From positions 488,821,501-488,885,500 of the forward strand of contig CM057459.1 in assembly GCA_016271365.2 (NCBI GenBank): a DNA stretch of 64,000 bases, in the 5' to 3' direction. The translations under genes were made by a program, and so were the position numbers. This stretch comes from Neoceratodus forsteri (taxonomy: Eukaryota; Chordata; Ceratodontiformes; Ceratodontidae). Positions 35,100-46,849 of this stretch are shown piece after piece. The stretch's first letter is position 1, and the number at the start of each line of letters is the position of its first letter. Under the pieces are notes generated by a model. That model saw nothing but the letters and a program-made list of their open reading frames with translations, did no database searches and was not told the origin of the DNA.

Positions 35100-37917
35100 A
35101 AAGAGTTTAAATGCATATCTATGAATGTCAATAGGCTAAACACCCCCAACAAGAGGGCACGTTTATAGACATACTTTAGGAAAACAGGAGCCCATATGAT
35201 GCTTGTTCAGGAAACGAATTTGTTAGATGAAGAACTTCTAAATATTATGTTAAAAATTACTGATGACAATGGTAATATTCAAGCAATGGATGAAGGAATG
35301 GCTAAGTGTTTTTGTAAGGCATATAAAAATATGTATTATAATGATTTTCGGCCCAATGAAGGCAAGGTTAAAAGATTTTTTGACTTAGCCAAAGTCTGAA
35401 TGAGTACTTTCAACTTTAACTCAGTAACACAACAAGAAATACATCAAGCAATCAAATCACATCCTAGAGGTAAATCACCCAGCCTAGATGGACTCACTAA
35501 TGAGTTTTACCAAGTTTTCACTGATGACTTGGTAGAATGGTTCAAACAAATGATAGAAGAGTTATTGGATGAAAAAAATAATTATACTATTCCAGTTTCT
35601 ATACAGACTGCTCGAATAGCCCTAATCCTCAAAGCTGGTTTACCTTCTTTGAGGATTAGGGCTATTCGAGCAGTCTGTATAGAAACTGAATAGTATAATT
35701 ATTTTTCAAGAGATAGCCCATAGACCAATTGTTTTATTACCAATTGACTATAAATTACTTGCAAAAATAAACAATAATAAAACTCAAGATCATTTACATA
35801 AATATATTCACATAGACCAGTATGGCTTTATGAATGGTAGAAATCTTTTTAAGGCCAATAAGAAAACTCAAGCAATAATTCACTTAAAAAATAACAATAC
35901 AAATTATTAAAATTATATATATTACGTGGTAGCAATAGATGTGAGCAAAGCCTACAATTTAATAAATAGAGAGTATAGCTTCCTGTCATTAGAGAATTGG
36001 GGAATCCCATCGCTGTTAATAAAACTAATTAAAAAACTTTACAATAACACAAAAGTTAGATTTCAAATAAACAGTTTTTTAACTAAAGAATTTAAAATGC
36101 TAAATGGAGTAAGACAGGGCTGCCCTCTTTTCCCAACTCTTTATTTTAGCATTGGAGCCCTTTTTGCAAGCTAGCTGCAATGATTCTAAGATTTAAGGTT
36201 TTTCTATGGGAGAAGGGCAGACCAAAATCAATGTATTTGCTGATGATATTTTATTAATTGTGAAAACTATTACTATATCATTCAAACATTTTCTACAACT
36301 AACTGGCCTATATTCAGACATATCGGGATACGAGCTAAATAAAACAAAATCAATAATAATGAAATTATCTAGGAAAAATGACTTATTGCCAGACAATCTC
36401 AAGGATGAGTTCATACAACAAAAATCCATCAAATACCTAGGTATCCTATTAACAAATAATCAGCAACAAAACATTAAAATAAATTTTGAGAAGGTAAAAT
36501 AAAAGATCAATAACTTAGAAAATTGGTAACATTTATCACTGTCACTATGGGAGAAAATTGACACTGTTAAAATTATGAAAATGCCCCACTACATATTTGT
36601 ATAAAAAAATATCTGAGGGGCTCCTTGTACAAAATGGTTGCAAGACAGTAAATGTATTATATTAAAATTTTTGTGGCGAGGGGAAATCCCTGTATAGTGT
36701 GGAATATTATGACCACATCTCGTAAGTTAGGAAGCTTGGGCTGTCCTCACTTGATTAAATATATGGAGGCAAATATATTAGCTAACTATTTTGAATGGAC
36801 AAGGCTATCAGGAGGGGATTCCAAGTTATTTCAAAGTTTCATACACCCTTCTCATCCAGAAGGGACGTTACACAGTATATTCATAGATACCGGTTTACAT
36901 AAAAATAGAAGTAACCATCCACTTAGTACATGGTTCCCTTTTGTTAAAAAATATATAGATACACCAGCTAAGTTAAAAAATCCATGGTTGCACTTCCCAA
37001 TTACTTACAGTAGGAGAATTAGGGGGAATATAACAATTTCAATTTTCAACTACTATATAAAAATAAACTTCATAAATGGAAGGATTTTATTCTAAATGGA
37101 GAAATTCCAACATATTTAGAATGCAAAAGGATATAGGACGGTAAAGGATGGAACTTTTTGATGTAATGTACATTAAAAGCCAAACTATATAAGATAGCCA
37201 ATATTCATGGGACTGACCTTAAATACCTAAAAGTAGAGGTTAAACAACAACAAAAGATAATGGTAAAGGGAACAACAACAACACTATCCAGATTCTATAA
37301 TATTTTGGGGAACTGCCCAAAAACAATTTTAAAAAGAAGAATCAATGTTGGAATAAGGAAACAAAGATGCAATTCAAATAAAAACAATGGGAAAATATTT
37401 GAAAAACGAATAACAAACTTTATGTATCTGCAAAAAACAAATCTATTCAAACTAACATTTTTAACTAAGCATATGTCACCCCAGGACAAATAAAATAAAT
37501 AGTGAGTATGCCCCATTATATTGGCATGAATGTGGCCTAAAGGCAACATTAATACACTGCTTACGGTATTGCCTTAAAATTTATCAATGGTGAAAGACAA
37601 TGCATGCCATTATAACAAAGGAAATGGAAATTGAAATTACTTTTGAAAGTGATGCATTACTTTTTATTAATATGGAAAATTGTGAAATAGAACCATCAAA
37701 GAAAAACATTGTTTTTTTAGCTACTATGGCATTCAAGCGAGTAATACTAGAAAATTGGAAATGTGAGAAGTTAGCTGATTTTGATTATTACAAAGGGTGG
37801 TCTATTTTCTCAGAAACATTGAAATATGAGGAATTAATATATACGGTGGGCCACACCTTGGACACACCTGAAGGACCTACTTGGAGGGACATATTAAACA
37901 ATGTGGCCTCATATTAA
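35100..37917 (+). pseudogene. L1-clade ORF2 (endonuclease remnant plus reverse transcriptase), broken
   Basis: The start reads MNVNRLNTPNKRARL (one base-change form) and GAHMMLVQETNLLDE, the L1-type endonuclease N-terminus. It then jumps within a few residues to the pre-RT text ITDDNGNIQAMDEGMAKCF, so several hundred codons are deleted near 35230. RT blocks: HPRGKSPSLDGLTNEFY near 35460, HRPIVLLPIDYKLLAKI near 35720, VVAIDVSKAYNLINREY near 35925, LNGVRQGCPLFPTLYF near 36100, catalytic FADDIL near 36232 and YLGILLTNN near 36435. A long C-terminal region extends to 37917 (last block SETLKYEELIYTVGHTLD). Multiple stops and frameshifts. Confidence 0.85.
35575..35706. repeat. Near-perfect 60-bp inverted duplication in L1-clade ORF2
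   Basis: Arms 35575-35634 and 35647-35706 are complementary except for one single-base indel, separated by a 12-nt loop. The right arm replaces part of the coding text between ALILKAG and RPIVLLPIDYK, so it is an inserted inverted copy of the left arm. Confidence 0.9.
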
Positions 37918-38178
37918 AATTATGATTTCTATATTATAAAAGTATATTAGCAACACATCAATGCCTAGGGCCAGAATTTATAGGATGTAGACTTGGGATA
38001 CAATACCTATCCATGTGATACACCTGGAAATACAGGAAATAAGAGCTGCAGACAAAGATGGTGGGAAGGGGGTAAGGGTACAAGATAAAATAATTTTTAC
38101 TTAAGTGTATAAAAGTTGAAAAAAATGCGAAGATAGAATTTGTACCAAAAAAATTGAAATGTCTATGTGTAACATGTT

Positions 38179-40255
38179 TAAGTTCAAGTTCAAGTTTATT
38201 GCAGGAAAACTCCATTGAGCAAGCTCATTCACAAGGAGGTTCTGAAGACAGGTATACAGACAAGTACATAATACATATAAAGAATGACATAACAATAATT
38301 AATACACATTAATTAATATACAGTAAAAATGTGGTGTGGTATGTTAAGCTCTGGTCATAAAGTAGCATTCTTAGTACATTAAGCATGAACCTTTGAGGAG
38401 GTGTAAGGAACAGGAGGGGTAGGGAGTACAGAGCAAGTAAAGAAGAAAAATGTGGGACGGTTGGTGGTGGCCATCTGACTACTAGGAGGGAGAAGGAGTT
38501 TAAAAGCAGTTACATGTATCTTTTAATTTGTCGATAGCTATCCTTTTGAAGAAGTTAACAAGGACAATACTGGATAATTTCAGCAAGGATTGTAAATGAT
38601 TCCAAATGGTTGGAAGGGAACATGAGATGGCATGTTTGCCAAAGGAGGTCCGGGTCCTAGGTACATCAAGAAGGATAAAGTCTGACTTTCTAAGTGAGTA
38701 AACACTGTGGGATATACAGACAAGAGAAGTTAGGTAGCTTGGAGTTTATTCAGAAGAAGGTTTATGGTCCAGGTGCCAGCATGGAGTGCATGCCTAATGG
38801 TTAGCGAGGTCCACCCAATTGTTTTGTACAACTCACAGTGGTGAGTTCAGTATGGGGAGCTGGAAATAAAAAGCAGGGCATGGTGGTAGAGGGTGTCTAA
38901 TTTATGGAGGTTGGTAATTGCTGAAGTGTTATAAATTATGTCGCCATAGTCAAGAAGGGGGAGGAATGTAGCCTGGACAAGGCTGAGTCTGGTCTCCAAG
39001 GGAAAGGAGGACCTATTGTGGAAGAAAAAACCTAGCCTGAGCCTGACTTTTAATCTTCTGGATAGGTCATCGAGGTGATTGTTAAAGGAGAACTTGTTAT
39101 CAAGCCAGATGCCAAGATATTTGAATTTAGAGACAATTTCCAGTGGTTCTCCTAGAGAGATAATGAAAAGGTCTTTAGATGTGTCAAAAGTAGTAGTGTG
39201 GGAGGTGTATAGGGAGAAAAACATGGCTTTGGTTTTCTTGTCATTTAATAGCAGCTTGGCATTAATTAGGTTAGTTTCTAACTGCACAAAGTCAGCTTGG
39301 AGGAGGTCTCTGACTCCAGATAATGAGGGGCCAGAGGTATATAGAACTGTGTCATCTGCAAAGAAATGCAGGTTTGACTTGGTTATCTGATGGTCAAGAT
39401 TGTTGATATATAGGGAGAAGAGAATGGGATCTAGGATGGAGCCTTGCGGAACTCCCCTGGCAATAGGCAGAGAGGATGAGAACAGGCCTCCTGCTTTAAC
39501 TTTCTGAGTCTTTCCAGATAAGTAACTATTTAACCACTGGGTAGTGGAAGGGGGAGCCAATTTTAATAAGGCTATTCAATACTAAGTTGTGATCTACGGT
39601 GTTGAAAACTTTATTGAGGTCTAAGAATACTGCTCCCGTAATTTCCTTCGAATCCATTGCAGCAAACCAATCATTAGTAACTTTGGCCAAAGCTGTGATG
39701 GTGCTATGGTTAGGGCAAAAACCAGATTGTGCAGGGTTTAGAAGAAAATGGGTTTCAATGTGGTTTTTTAGTTGCATGCAGATCAATTTTTCGAGAACTT
39801 TTGAGAGAATGGGCAGAACTGAAATGGGCCTGTAATTGTTTAGGTCACATGGGTCACCCAATTTAAATAGGGGGGGAATGTGAGCAGATTTCTAGCAAGA
39901 AGGAACTGTGGCGAAGGAGATAGAGAGGTTAAAAATATGGAGGATGGGGCAGTAAAGTACGAGTATCCAAGTTTTAGGAAGAGTGGATCAAGTCCATCTT
40001 CTCCAGTGCTTTTTTTGGTATTTCAGTTAATAAGCAAGTCTTCAACTTCTTTGAAGGTCAATGGGTGCAGCTGAAATGTGCAGGCAGAGGTAGGCAGCAT
40101 TTTGTCTGAGCTGTCTTGATTCTTAATACAAGCAGCATACGGTGAAGAATCAAAAGCTAGGTCAGCAGTGGCGAAGTGGGAATTAAATTCCTCTAGTATT
40201 TGGTGATTACTATCTACAACCATACCTTTGTGTCTTAAATATATCAAGTAAATAT
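38179..40255 (-). mobile_element. L2-like LINE (LINE B), 5'-truncated
   Basis: The 3' tail at 38179-38200 is (AAGTTC)n next to AATAAACTT on the minus strand. It is the same family as LINE A. It lies directly on the 3' UTR of the L1-clade element, so it probably inserted there. Confidence 0.8.
38847..40247 (-). pseudogene. LINE B ORF2 remnant
   Basis: Minus-strand order: EEFNSHFATADLAFDSSP near 40180, GDPCDLNNYRPISVLPILSK near 39855, LLNPAQSGFCPNHSTITALA, AVFLDLNKVFNTVDHNLV near 39600, ARGVPQGSILDPILFSLY near 39450, catalytic FFADDTVLYTSG near 39350, and FKYLGIWLDNKFSFNNH near 39110. The 237-codon frame 39560-38847 is intact across the catalytic region, with one frame break at about 39540 between the two long frames. 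The endonuclease is absent. Confidence 0.85.
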
Positions 40256-40261
40256 TATTTC

Positions 40262-40362
40262 TGCAAAAAAAGTATAATATATCCTTCCTATTGGGTAAAA
40301 GTGAAACAGCGATACAGGTAACAATTGATGTGACTAAAGGAATTAATGGAAATTTTGCATTC
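40262..40362 (-). repeat. ~100-bp repeat, inverted relative to 42958-43060
   Basis: It contains GTATAATATATCCTTCCTA and CAATTGATGTGACTAAAGGA. The reverse complement occurs at 42958-43060. May be an end of the hAT-2 element or a separate MITE. Confidence 0.65.
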
Positions 40363-40634
40363 TTCTCATAATTCTCATTATTTTCAAAGATAACGGAATT
40401 ATTTTGAACAGTGATTTAAAGTAAATGGGCAGCTTGCACAGAACCCTTTATGGGAGGTGAAAATTTGTTATTTGAAAATTGAGTTCAATTAGTTGATGCA
40501 AATGGCATCTATAGTAATATCTATAACAAAAATGTATACATTACTTTCTAATTTAAATTTTTTCTGCATGGGTATCAGTCAGAATTTAGTATCTGAAGGC
40601 AGATTTTTATCAGTGTCTCTGCTATAACAGACAT

Positions 40635-40975
40635 GGGACAGGATTCACGAACATCAGGGAAGGTTCCGTAGCTGCGGGAAAACCTCGGCGCTAGTGGGTT
40701 GCCACTTGTGAATCCGCAGGTCGCCCGCAGCTGTGGGTGTTCACTAAGGTGGAGCCAGAGTATGACTGGCTCCATGGATTATGGCAGTTTGCAGGTGCTG
40801 TTGCCACGGACAGCACTGCAGCTGTGGGAGGCTGCTACGGCCAGTGGGACCCCCGTAACACCCTCCGCAACTGCTGCAGCTGTGGATTGGCCGCTCAGCA
40901 GCAGTGGCAATTTTAAAGTGCAACTGGGATTGCAGAATGGGACTTAGTCCCAAAATGCTTTGTGAATCCTGCCCC
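40635..40975. mobile_element. 341-bp nonautonomous DNA transposon (MITE)
   Basis: The terminal inverted repeats read GGGACAGGATTCACGAA and GGGGCAGGATTCACAAA. The interior is GC-rich with CAGCTGTGG words and no coding sequence. A clear target duplication was not identified. The superfamily is uncertain. Confidence 0.7.
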
Positions 40976-40989
40976 AGATTTCTGTGGAG

Positions 40990-42290
40990 AGTGATGACAA
41001 TCTATTTGAAACTTAATGGGAGAGCTTTAATGGGAGAGATTCAAAAGAGGAAAATGTATTTTCGTGTTTCATGGAGGAGTCACTTTCACTGTGCTAGACA
41101 AGTATTGCAACAAAACACAGATATATTTGTGTATACAAAGTCTGAAGCCCACATCAGACTGGTTTTCCAACCCAGCAATCAAAACACAAAGAATATTGAA
41201 TCTATGGTGTAAGAGTGACATGCTGGATGATGTATCATGGGAGGCAGCAGGAGGGTCTTAAGGACTAGTGGATCCTTAAAGAGACAGTATGGGTTGGGAC
41301 TATGAACAACTAACATCTAATGTTTGAGTACTGCCCCGATTCAACAAAGATTCCTGTGTTAGTAAGCCTATGTACTTTGGAAAAATTTGAAAATGTACTA
41401 AGCTTTTTCTGTGTTTTTCTTTCTGCAGCGTGCAAAACCATTTTCTTTGTATTTCATTAGAATTACTATTCCCCATAGTCTTTCTGTAATATCCTGTATT
41501 CTATGTGTGAATATCTTGAAGTATTAAAACATATGTTTTACATTCTTCATGTTTCTGTGACTGAGTCCTTTGAAGTGCAGCTAAGTAATTTAAAACTAAC
41601 AAAAAAACATGCTTCTGCCTGTGAAGACAAGGCTGCCATTACCAAATTCTGTTTCTAAAGTAAAGATTTTTTAGATGTGGCAAAGACTGGTGGGACAGTA
41701 ACCCTTGAGCAAAGAGCACTGTCCTGTGTAGGCAGTGGATCTAGATGGACTGAGACTTAGAGATACCCAAAGACAGTGTCAAAGCAGAGTGCTGACAGCT
41801 ATTGATTACTCTTGCAGGTCTCTGATGGGTTTGAGAAAACTGCTAACACTGGAAGGCTGAGTTTTGGAGAGACTAATTTGCCACAAACTGATAGCAGTGG
41901 TGGGAGCTGGAACAGTTTTGTCAGTATAAAGGATATCTTTACAGTCACACAACAAGATATACAAAAGGAGACTGTATAGTCTGCAGGTTGTATTTTGCTG
42001 AATTGGAATAAATAGATGGCAGACATTATTTGGGGGCCATATGAGTGATGCACACTACTAAACCTGCAGGTCTGTGCCAAAAAGAGAGGGCTATGAAGAT
42101 GGCCAAACACAGGGGAAACTGATAGACATCCTCAAAATAAATAAATAAATTCCAGGAATGCACTGTAAAACAGTCACTTGTAGCCAGAGTTGTGAGACTG
42201 AGGCTAGGGAGACTGTACAGTTGCAGCCATAGATAATTCCAGATATTTCCAGATATTTCACAGTATATCTAAAGAGATTTTGTCTGGTGG
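40990..42290. other. Noncoding, possible LTR/leader of the gag remnant
   Basis: No gene recognised. TGGTGGCCCATAGTG at about 42286 could be a primer-binding site because it starts TGG and lies just upstream of gag-like text, but no matching second LTR exists in the window. An AAAT run lies near 42136-42150. Confidence 0.3.
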
Positions 42291-42296
42291 CCCATA

Positions 42297-42966
42297 GTGA
42301 TGCTGCAGGCAGGCAGGGAATTTCTCCTGAGATATCACAGACATTTCAGGAAACATCTGACCATGTTTATGGCTGTAACTGTGAATGAGCCAGAGCCTTT
42401 GATTAGGTCAGCTGATCAAGCAGACCTAGTACAAGTATTGGAGATGGAGCTTGCCCTGGTTAAGGTGGAAGTAGAAATTGAGAGGCAAAAGGCAGAGGTG
42501 GAGCCGCAGAAGATGAAGTTGGAAACAGAGGTGTGAGAGAAGGCAGAGAAGTGAAAGGCTGAGGAGTGAAAGAAACAGTACTAGCATAAGATCCAGATCA
42601 AAGAGCTTGACCATACAAGAGAGATGGAAAACTGCACCAGAGAACATCATCTCAAACTGTGACTAATGGCATCAGGGGTTCGACCCAGTAAGCCAAAATT
42701 TCATTCTAAACTGTTTCCCAGATATACTAAGAGGGGGATGATAATGATATGTTTTTAAGCTCTTTTGAGAGAATCTGTGAGCACTTTGACTTTGGCAGGG
42801 CTCCATGGGCAACTCACCAATTGCCACTGCTTACAGGCAAGGCATTTGAAGCTATGATTGATTGATTGATTGATTGATTTTGCCAGAATGGACAATGAGG
42901 GGTGCATGGAGTATGATAAAGTGAAAAATGCCCAGATTAAGTTTTTTTTTAGTTAACCCTGAGAAG
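42297..42966 (+). pseudogene. Ty3/gypsy-like gag fragment with SCAN-like region, broken
   Basis: A coiled-coil-like Glu/Lys-rich stretch (about 42425-42640: VLEMELALVKVEVEIERQK) precedes SKPKFHSKLFPRY, then a frameshift in a G-run at 42731-42736, then FERICEHFDFGRAPWATHQ, LPLLTGKAFEA and, after a tetranucleotide expansion, ARMDNEGCMEYDKVKNAQ. This order resembles gag of Gmr1-type elements, from which the vertebrate SCAN domain is thought to derive. No protease, RT or integrase follows. It is a dead old fragment. Confidence 0.6.
42855..42880 (+). repeat. (GATT)n microsatellite inside gag remnant
   Basis: About six tandem GATT units interrupt the gag-like frame between KAFEA and ARMDNEG. Confidence 0.9.
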
Positions 42967-43060
42967 AATGCTAAAATACCATTAATTCCTTTAGTCACAT
43001 CAATTGATATCTGTATTGCTATCTCACTTTTACATAGTAGGAAGGATATATTATACCAAA
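42958..43060 (+). repeat. ~100-bp repeat, inverted copy of 40262-40362
   Basis: Contains CATTAATTCCTTTAGTCAC and AGGAAGGATATATTATACC. It abuts the start of similarity between hAT-2 and hAT-1. Confidence 0.65.
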
Positions 43061-43760
43061 ATAAAGTACACTGTTTCTTTCCAATACAAATAATAGCTTA
43101 ATAAGTCTATATGACAGCTAAATATGCATTCTGTATGCGGTTTTACTTATTAGAAATAATGAAATAGAAAAGACCTGTCACTTAGAGGCTTCATTCTCAA
43201 TATGTCTTCTATAGTTGTGAATAAAAACATTTTCAATGGTTTTGCTACATACTATTAGCATAGTATTTTTTCAGATCACACTGCTGATCCCTGATTCTCT
43301 AGGGGGAGGTGTTGTCTACTCCTGGTAGTTAATAACTTGTTTAACCATTTTACCCCTGTTGTATGTGTCATGTTAATCCCTGTGTTGTTTTATGTTTTAA
43401 GATCACACTGCTGATCCCTGATGCCCTAGGATGAGGTGTTGTCTGCTCCTGGTATTTATTTGTACTGCAGGCTTTATTTACATTTTGTAATATTTCACCC
43501 CAATTTAAGTTACAACTAGCATATAAGAATGACTGGGAAGAGGTGATCTACTAAAAGGAGAGATGCAAGGTAGGCAGCAAAGAGGTGTTCAAAATATGTT
43601 GGGCAAAACAGTGCTGTGGTTAAATAAAAATATTATTCCTGTGGTAATGTGTTCTATGGGCTCCGGGGCTGGTAGTCGCAAAGGATTAGTTGGCAGTGGT
43701 GGCCATTAGTGTAGCCATTTTATTCCATCACATCTGTGGCATCAATGCTGGTGTGGAAAT

Positions 43761-44141
43761 GTGGGAGGTGACAAGAGAAGCATCAGTAAACAAGGAACAG
43801 TGGTCAATGAGGAGGTTGTTGGTGTCCCTGTGGCTTCTGGTGGTGGTGGTGCTGAGCTTGATAGTGTGGAGCTTGAGTCAGTGATTGAAGTGAAAGATCT
43901 GGGAAAGGTGTGTCACACTCAGACACCTGATGATGAGAGCATCAGAATGCCTGGAGACTACGATGATGAGGAGGACAGACCTGTGGAGGAGGGCATCAGC
44001 AGCTCTGCTGATGATAATGTGTTGGATCCCCTTGGGAGCCTGAAGAGAAAAAGTGTAAGGGTGGTGCTGCAGATGATGCAGGGGATGTTGTTTGCAGTTA
44101 TGCAACTACTAAAGGCCCCCTCAATATTACTGAAGTTATGA
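43761..44141 (+). pseudogene. hAT-2 acidic N-terminal reading frame
   Basis: A 126-codon open frame rich in Asp/Glu/Ser: ASGGGGAELDSVELESVIE and PVEEGISSSADDNVLDPLG. The same frame, with similar residues, exists in hAT-1 (31992-31687). Conservation of the frame between the two copies suggests it was coding in the ancestor. It may be the N-terminus or an earlier exon of the BED-type transposase. No named domain. Confidence 0.5.
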
Positions 44142-44225
44142 AATAATCCCAAAACACACAAACGTCCACCCCTTCTCCTCAGCTGTCACACACTTGCCAT
44201 CATGGTAATTCAAGGGTTACAAAAT

Positions 44226-45055
44226 CCCTAGTTTGGAATTTTTATATACTTGACCCGACTGATGAGACAGTCACTATCTGTCAGCTGTGTCAAGCATGAG
44301 TTAGTAGGGGGAAAGACGCAGCCACCTAGGCACCTATTGGCAACATACACATCCGAAGACCAAGCACCTGTTATGCTGGCATCAACACCAGAAGAAAGCG
44401 AGTGCAGGTGGTCCCTGTCTCTCATCATCATCATTAGGCAAGGCAAACAGAAATTAAAGGGCTATAGACTAGGTGGATGGAGAGGCTAGTGAGGAGGACA
44501 ACAGAGAGAAAGAGGAGGATTCTGTGTTTCTGCATAGTAGTGGGTATAGCAACAGTGGTTGGTTGAGCAGTACCACCCAGAGTCAGAAAAGCACAGTAAC
44601 ACCAAAACACAAGAAAACCCCCCAAATCACTGGTCATTTGAGCAGCAGCACATATGAATCCCCATGTGTCAAATACCACCCCACCAACAATGCCACCATG
44701 AGAAGTCCAGATGTTTGGTAGCCCAACCCCAAGAAAGGTCCAGCCTATGCTTCATAGCATGTTTGAGTATCATTCCATATTCCCTCCCAATCATGCTACT
44801 GCATGCAAGACAAATGGAGCAACTCCTGAAATGCTGGCAACTGATCTTTTGCCATTCTCTTTTGTTGAGACTGTTTGATTTCAGAGGTTGATGGCCCATG
44901 GCTATCCCAAATTTCAGATTCCATCAAGAACATACTTTTCTAAACAATCCATTCCTGAATTCTAGGAGACAGTGTCACAGATGGTAAACCATGCCCTGAA
45001 GCATTCAGCATCACCATACATATATATGAGCATGGACTCTAATGCAGTAGTCCTG
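44226..45055 (+). pseudogene. hAT-2 BED finger and transposase N-terminal part, broken
   Basis: SLVWNFYILDPTDETVTICQ and LCQ at 44226-44295 give the aromatic and CxxC part of a BED finger; the HxxxH part is shifted. Downstream, ATDLLPFSFVETV (44840-44878), then GYPKFQIPSRTYFSKQSIP and MVNHALKHSASPYIYMSMD match the pre-catalytic region of ZBED-like hAT transposases (LPFsiVE, YxlPSR, the start of the D-containing strand). Stops and frame shifts interrupt it. The catalytic core and dimerisation domain are missing. Confidence 0.72.
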
Positions 45056-45061
45056 TTCTAG

Positions 45062-45615
45062 TTCGCCTGTAAATACTGGGAAGCCACTACTATCCAATAA
45101 AACCTACCCTGGTCAAAGTAAGAAGTCTCCACCTGATTCAAGTGTGCAAACACAAGCAAAACTGTAACCATCTAGATTCAGCCTGCTTGCAAATAATGTG
45201 AAGCTGCTTCTATCTAAGAAACCCTCTGCTAATCAAAGTGCAAAGTCTCAACCTGATTCAAGTTTCCAAACACAACCATCAAACACAGAGCATACTGAAA
45301 GTGGCAGTCCTCAAAAGAATGAGACACCAATCATTCAAAGCATGTATCATGTCTGCCCCGGCGATGCTCTTTCTTCAGGTATGTGCAGTACAAATGAGAA
45401 TGCAAGTGATGCCCCAATTCAACCAACAGGGTTGCACCCAAAAATTAAGTGGTATCAAACAGAAGATTCAATAACACTGAAAGTCCAATGGAGAAATATT
45501 TCAAATCAGAAATGGAGTTTGATAGTAACACAGTAGTTTTCATTGCTTTTGTAGACAACAAGTTTTATTTGGCCAATGGGGAACTGTATGACAGGATACT
45601 CAAGCTGACCCTCTA
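45062..45615 (+). pseudogene. CS-domain pseudogene fragment, TDRD12-like
   Basis: One frame, with a single stop (TAA near 45165) and a +1 shift near 45510, reads a 35-residue tandem repeat (SPVNTGKPLLSNKTYPGQSK / SLLANNVKLLLSKKPSANQS, each followed by PDSSxQTQ), a Ser/Pro-rich linker, then LHPKIKWYQTEDSITLKVQW and, after the shift, SNTVVFIAFVDNKFYLANGE. The last two blocks have the pattern of a p23/CS (HSP20-like) beta-sandwich. The nearest family I can recall is the C-terminal CS domain of the piRNA helicase TDRD12. It could be a retrocopy or an isolated decayed exon. The CS fold breaks off after about 50 residues. Confidence 0.45.
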
Positions 45616-46107
45616 GCCAGCCAGCTCATCAAAGCAGCAATAACTGAGTTCCAGCAAGGCCTATCTTTGTCTGCTGTGATAGTAAATCACATTTACTGTT
45701 GTTTACAGTCCTTATCTTCACCGGGGGGTTAACTCCAGTCCTCGGATTTGTAGAGGATGAAAGGTCTTCCACCTTACTCAGAAAGTCTTTAAATTGAAAA
45801 TAGAAAAAACAGTAAGAAAAATGATTAGAAATAAAGTAGTTACAACCAAGGAAATAAAATAGAATACTTACCTTTGCTGGTAGGTCACAAAACTATTGAA
45901 TACAGAAACAACAGACTGCATCTTTTTCAGTGCAAAGTGCTGGAATGGCCTGTTAATGTCTTCCCAGTTTGTATATCATTTTGGCATAAATTGAGCTATA
46001 AATGTGAAAGAGGCCAAAGAACAGGTTCAAACAGGTTCTCCAGAGGGGTACAGCAAAGTGATCTAATTTCTTCAGGAGCTCCTTTTAATTATTTAACTTT
46101 GAGCCCC
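45616..46107. other. No gene recognised
   Basis: Noncoding DNA. A short CCGGGGGG site lies near 45721. Confidence 0.45.
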
Positions 46108-46125
46108 ATATATATATATATGTGT

Positions 46126-46192
46126 ATGTTTATAATAATAATACTATCTTTATTTTTACGGCACCTTTCAAAAAATCAAGGCACCTTACATG
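46126..46192 (-). mobile_element. Short LINE 3' tail remnant
   Basis: The minus strand ends in (TTA)n after AAGGTGCCGTAAAAATAAAG, a form typical of LINE 3' ends with a GCGCC-like motif. It is only about 65 bp long. Confidence 0.35.
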
Positions 46193-46849
46193 TATGTGCA
46201 TGTGTATGTGACAAAAGCGAGGAAATTCAGTGTTAGGGTTGAAAACCCTAACTGCGCATTCACCCCAACCCCCACCAACACCAAACACACACATACATGC
46301 AAGTAAGGGAAGGACCAATGCAACACAACCATATCACACACATCCAACAGGAGGTGTATACCTGTGTTACTGTAGAAAGTGAAGAAATCCAATTTCTGAT
46401 ATACATTATTTAACAAGTTGTTCTTTAAGGTTAGTTCACATAAAGGTGAACCAAGCTGGCAGTAATGAAAATGGTGTACTGTACCTTGCTTTGTTTTCTA
46501 CATATGGGTGGCGAAAGGCATCATGGGCACCACAATGTTAGTCTATTTCTCAATTTTGGAACAGTGTAACTTTGTAATCCTTAAGTATTTTAGCACAATA
46601 GCAAGAAAAAGCACATCTGTGTGACCAGATCTTGCCAACCTGCAAATTTCAGCCCGAAGGACCCAACCTTTTGCTTGCAGGGTGATGGCAAAGATGTGCA
46701 GTCATTAGGAGCATACTTTCACAAAATCACTTTTGCAAACACGAAAGTGTCATAGCATGACATTTTCGCATTTGAGAAAGTGATTTTCGAAAGTATTTTA
46801 GGGAATGTGCAAAATCCTGTTTTGGATCTTGCAAACCCCAAAATACCAT

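Larger units (their letters stand above)
33125..38178 (+). mobile_element. L1/Tx1-clade LINE with internal deletion
   Basis: ORF1 (33139-34746), a ~350-bp intergenic segment, ORF2 (35100-37917) and a 3' UTR to 38178, where LINE B's tail begins. The ORF2 endonuclease is mostly deleted. The element is AT-rich and Lys/Asn-rich, unlike the CR1 and L2-like LINEs around it. Confidence 0.85.
43061..45055 (+). mobile_element. hAT transposon hAT-2 (BED-finger type), 3'-truncated
   Basis: The first 1.1 kb matches hAT-1 (32745-31631, minus strand) and the next ~280 bp matches 27966-27690. It contains an acidic N-terminal frame, a BED zinc finger and the first part of an RNase H-like hAT transposase. 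Terminal inverted repeats were not identified. Transposase similarity stops near 45030. Confidence 0.75.

Noticed and set aside
43690..43884. Hydrophobic frame as a membrane protein
   Set aside because: It is an alternative frame of the acidic hAT-2 reading frame, which is the one conserved in hAT-1.
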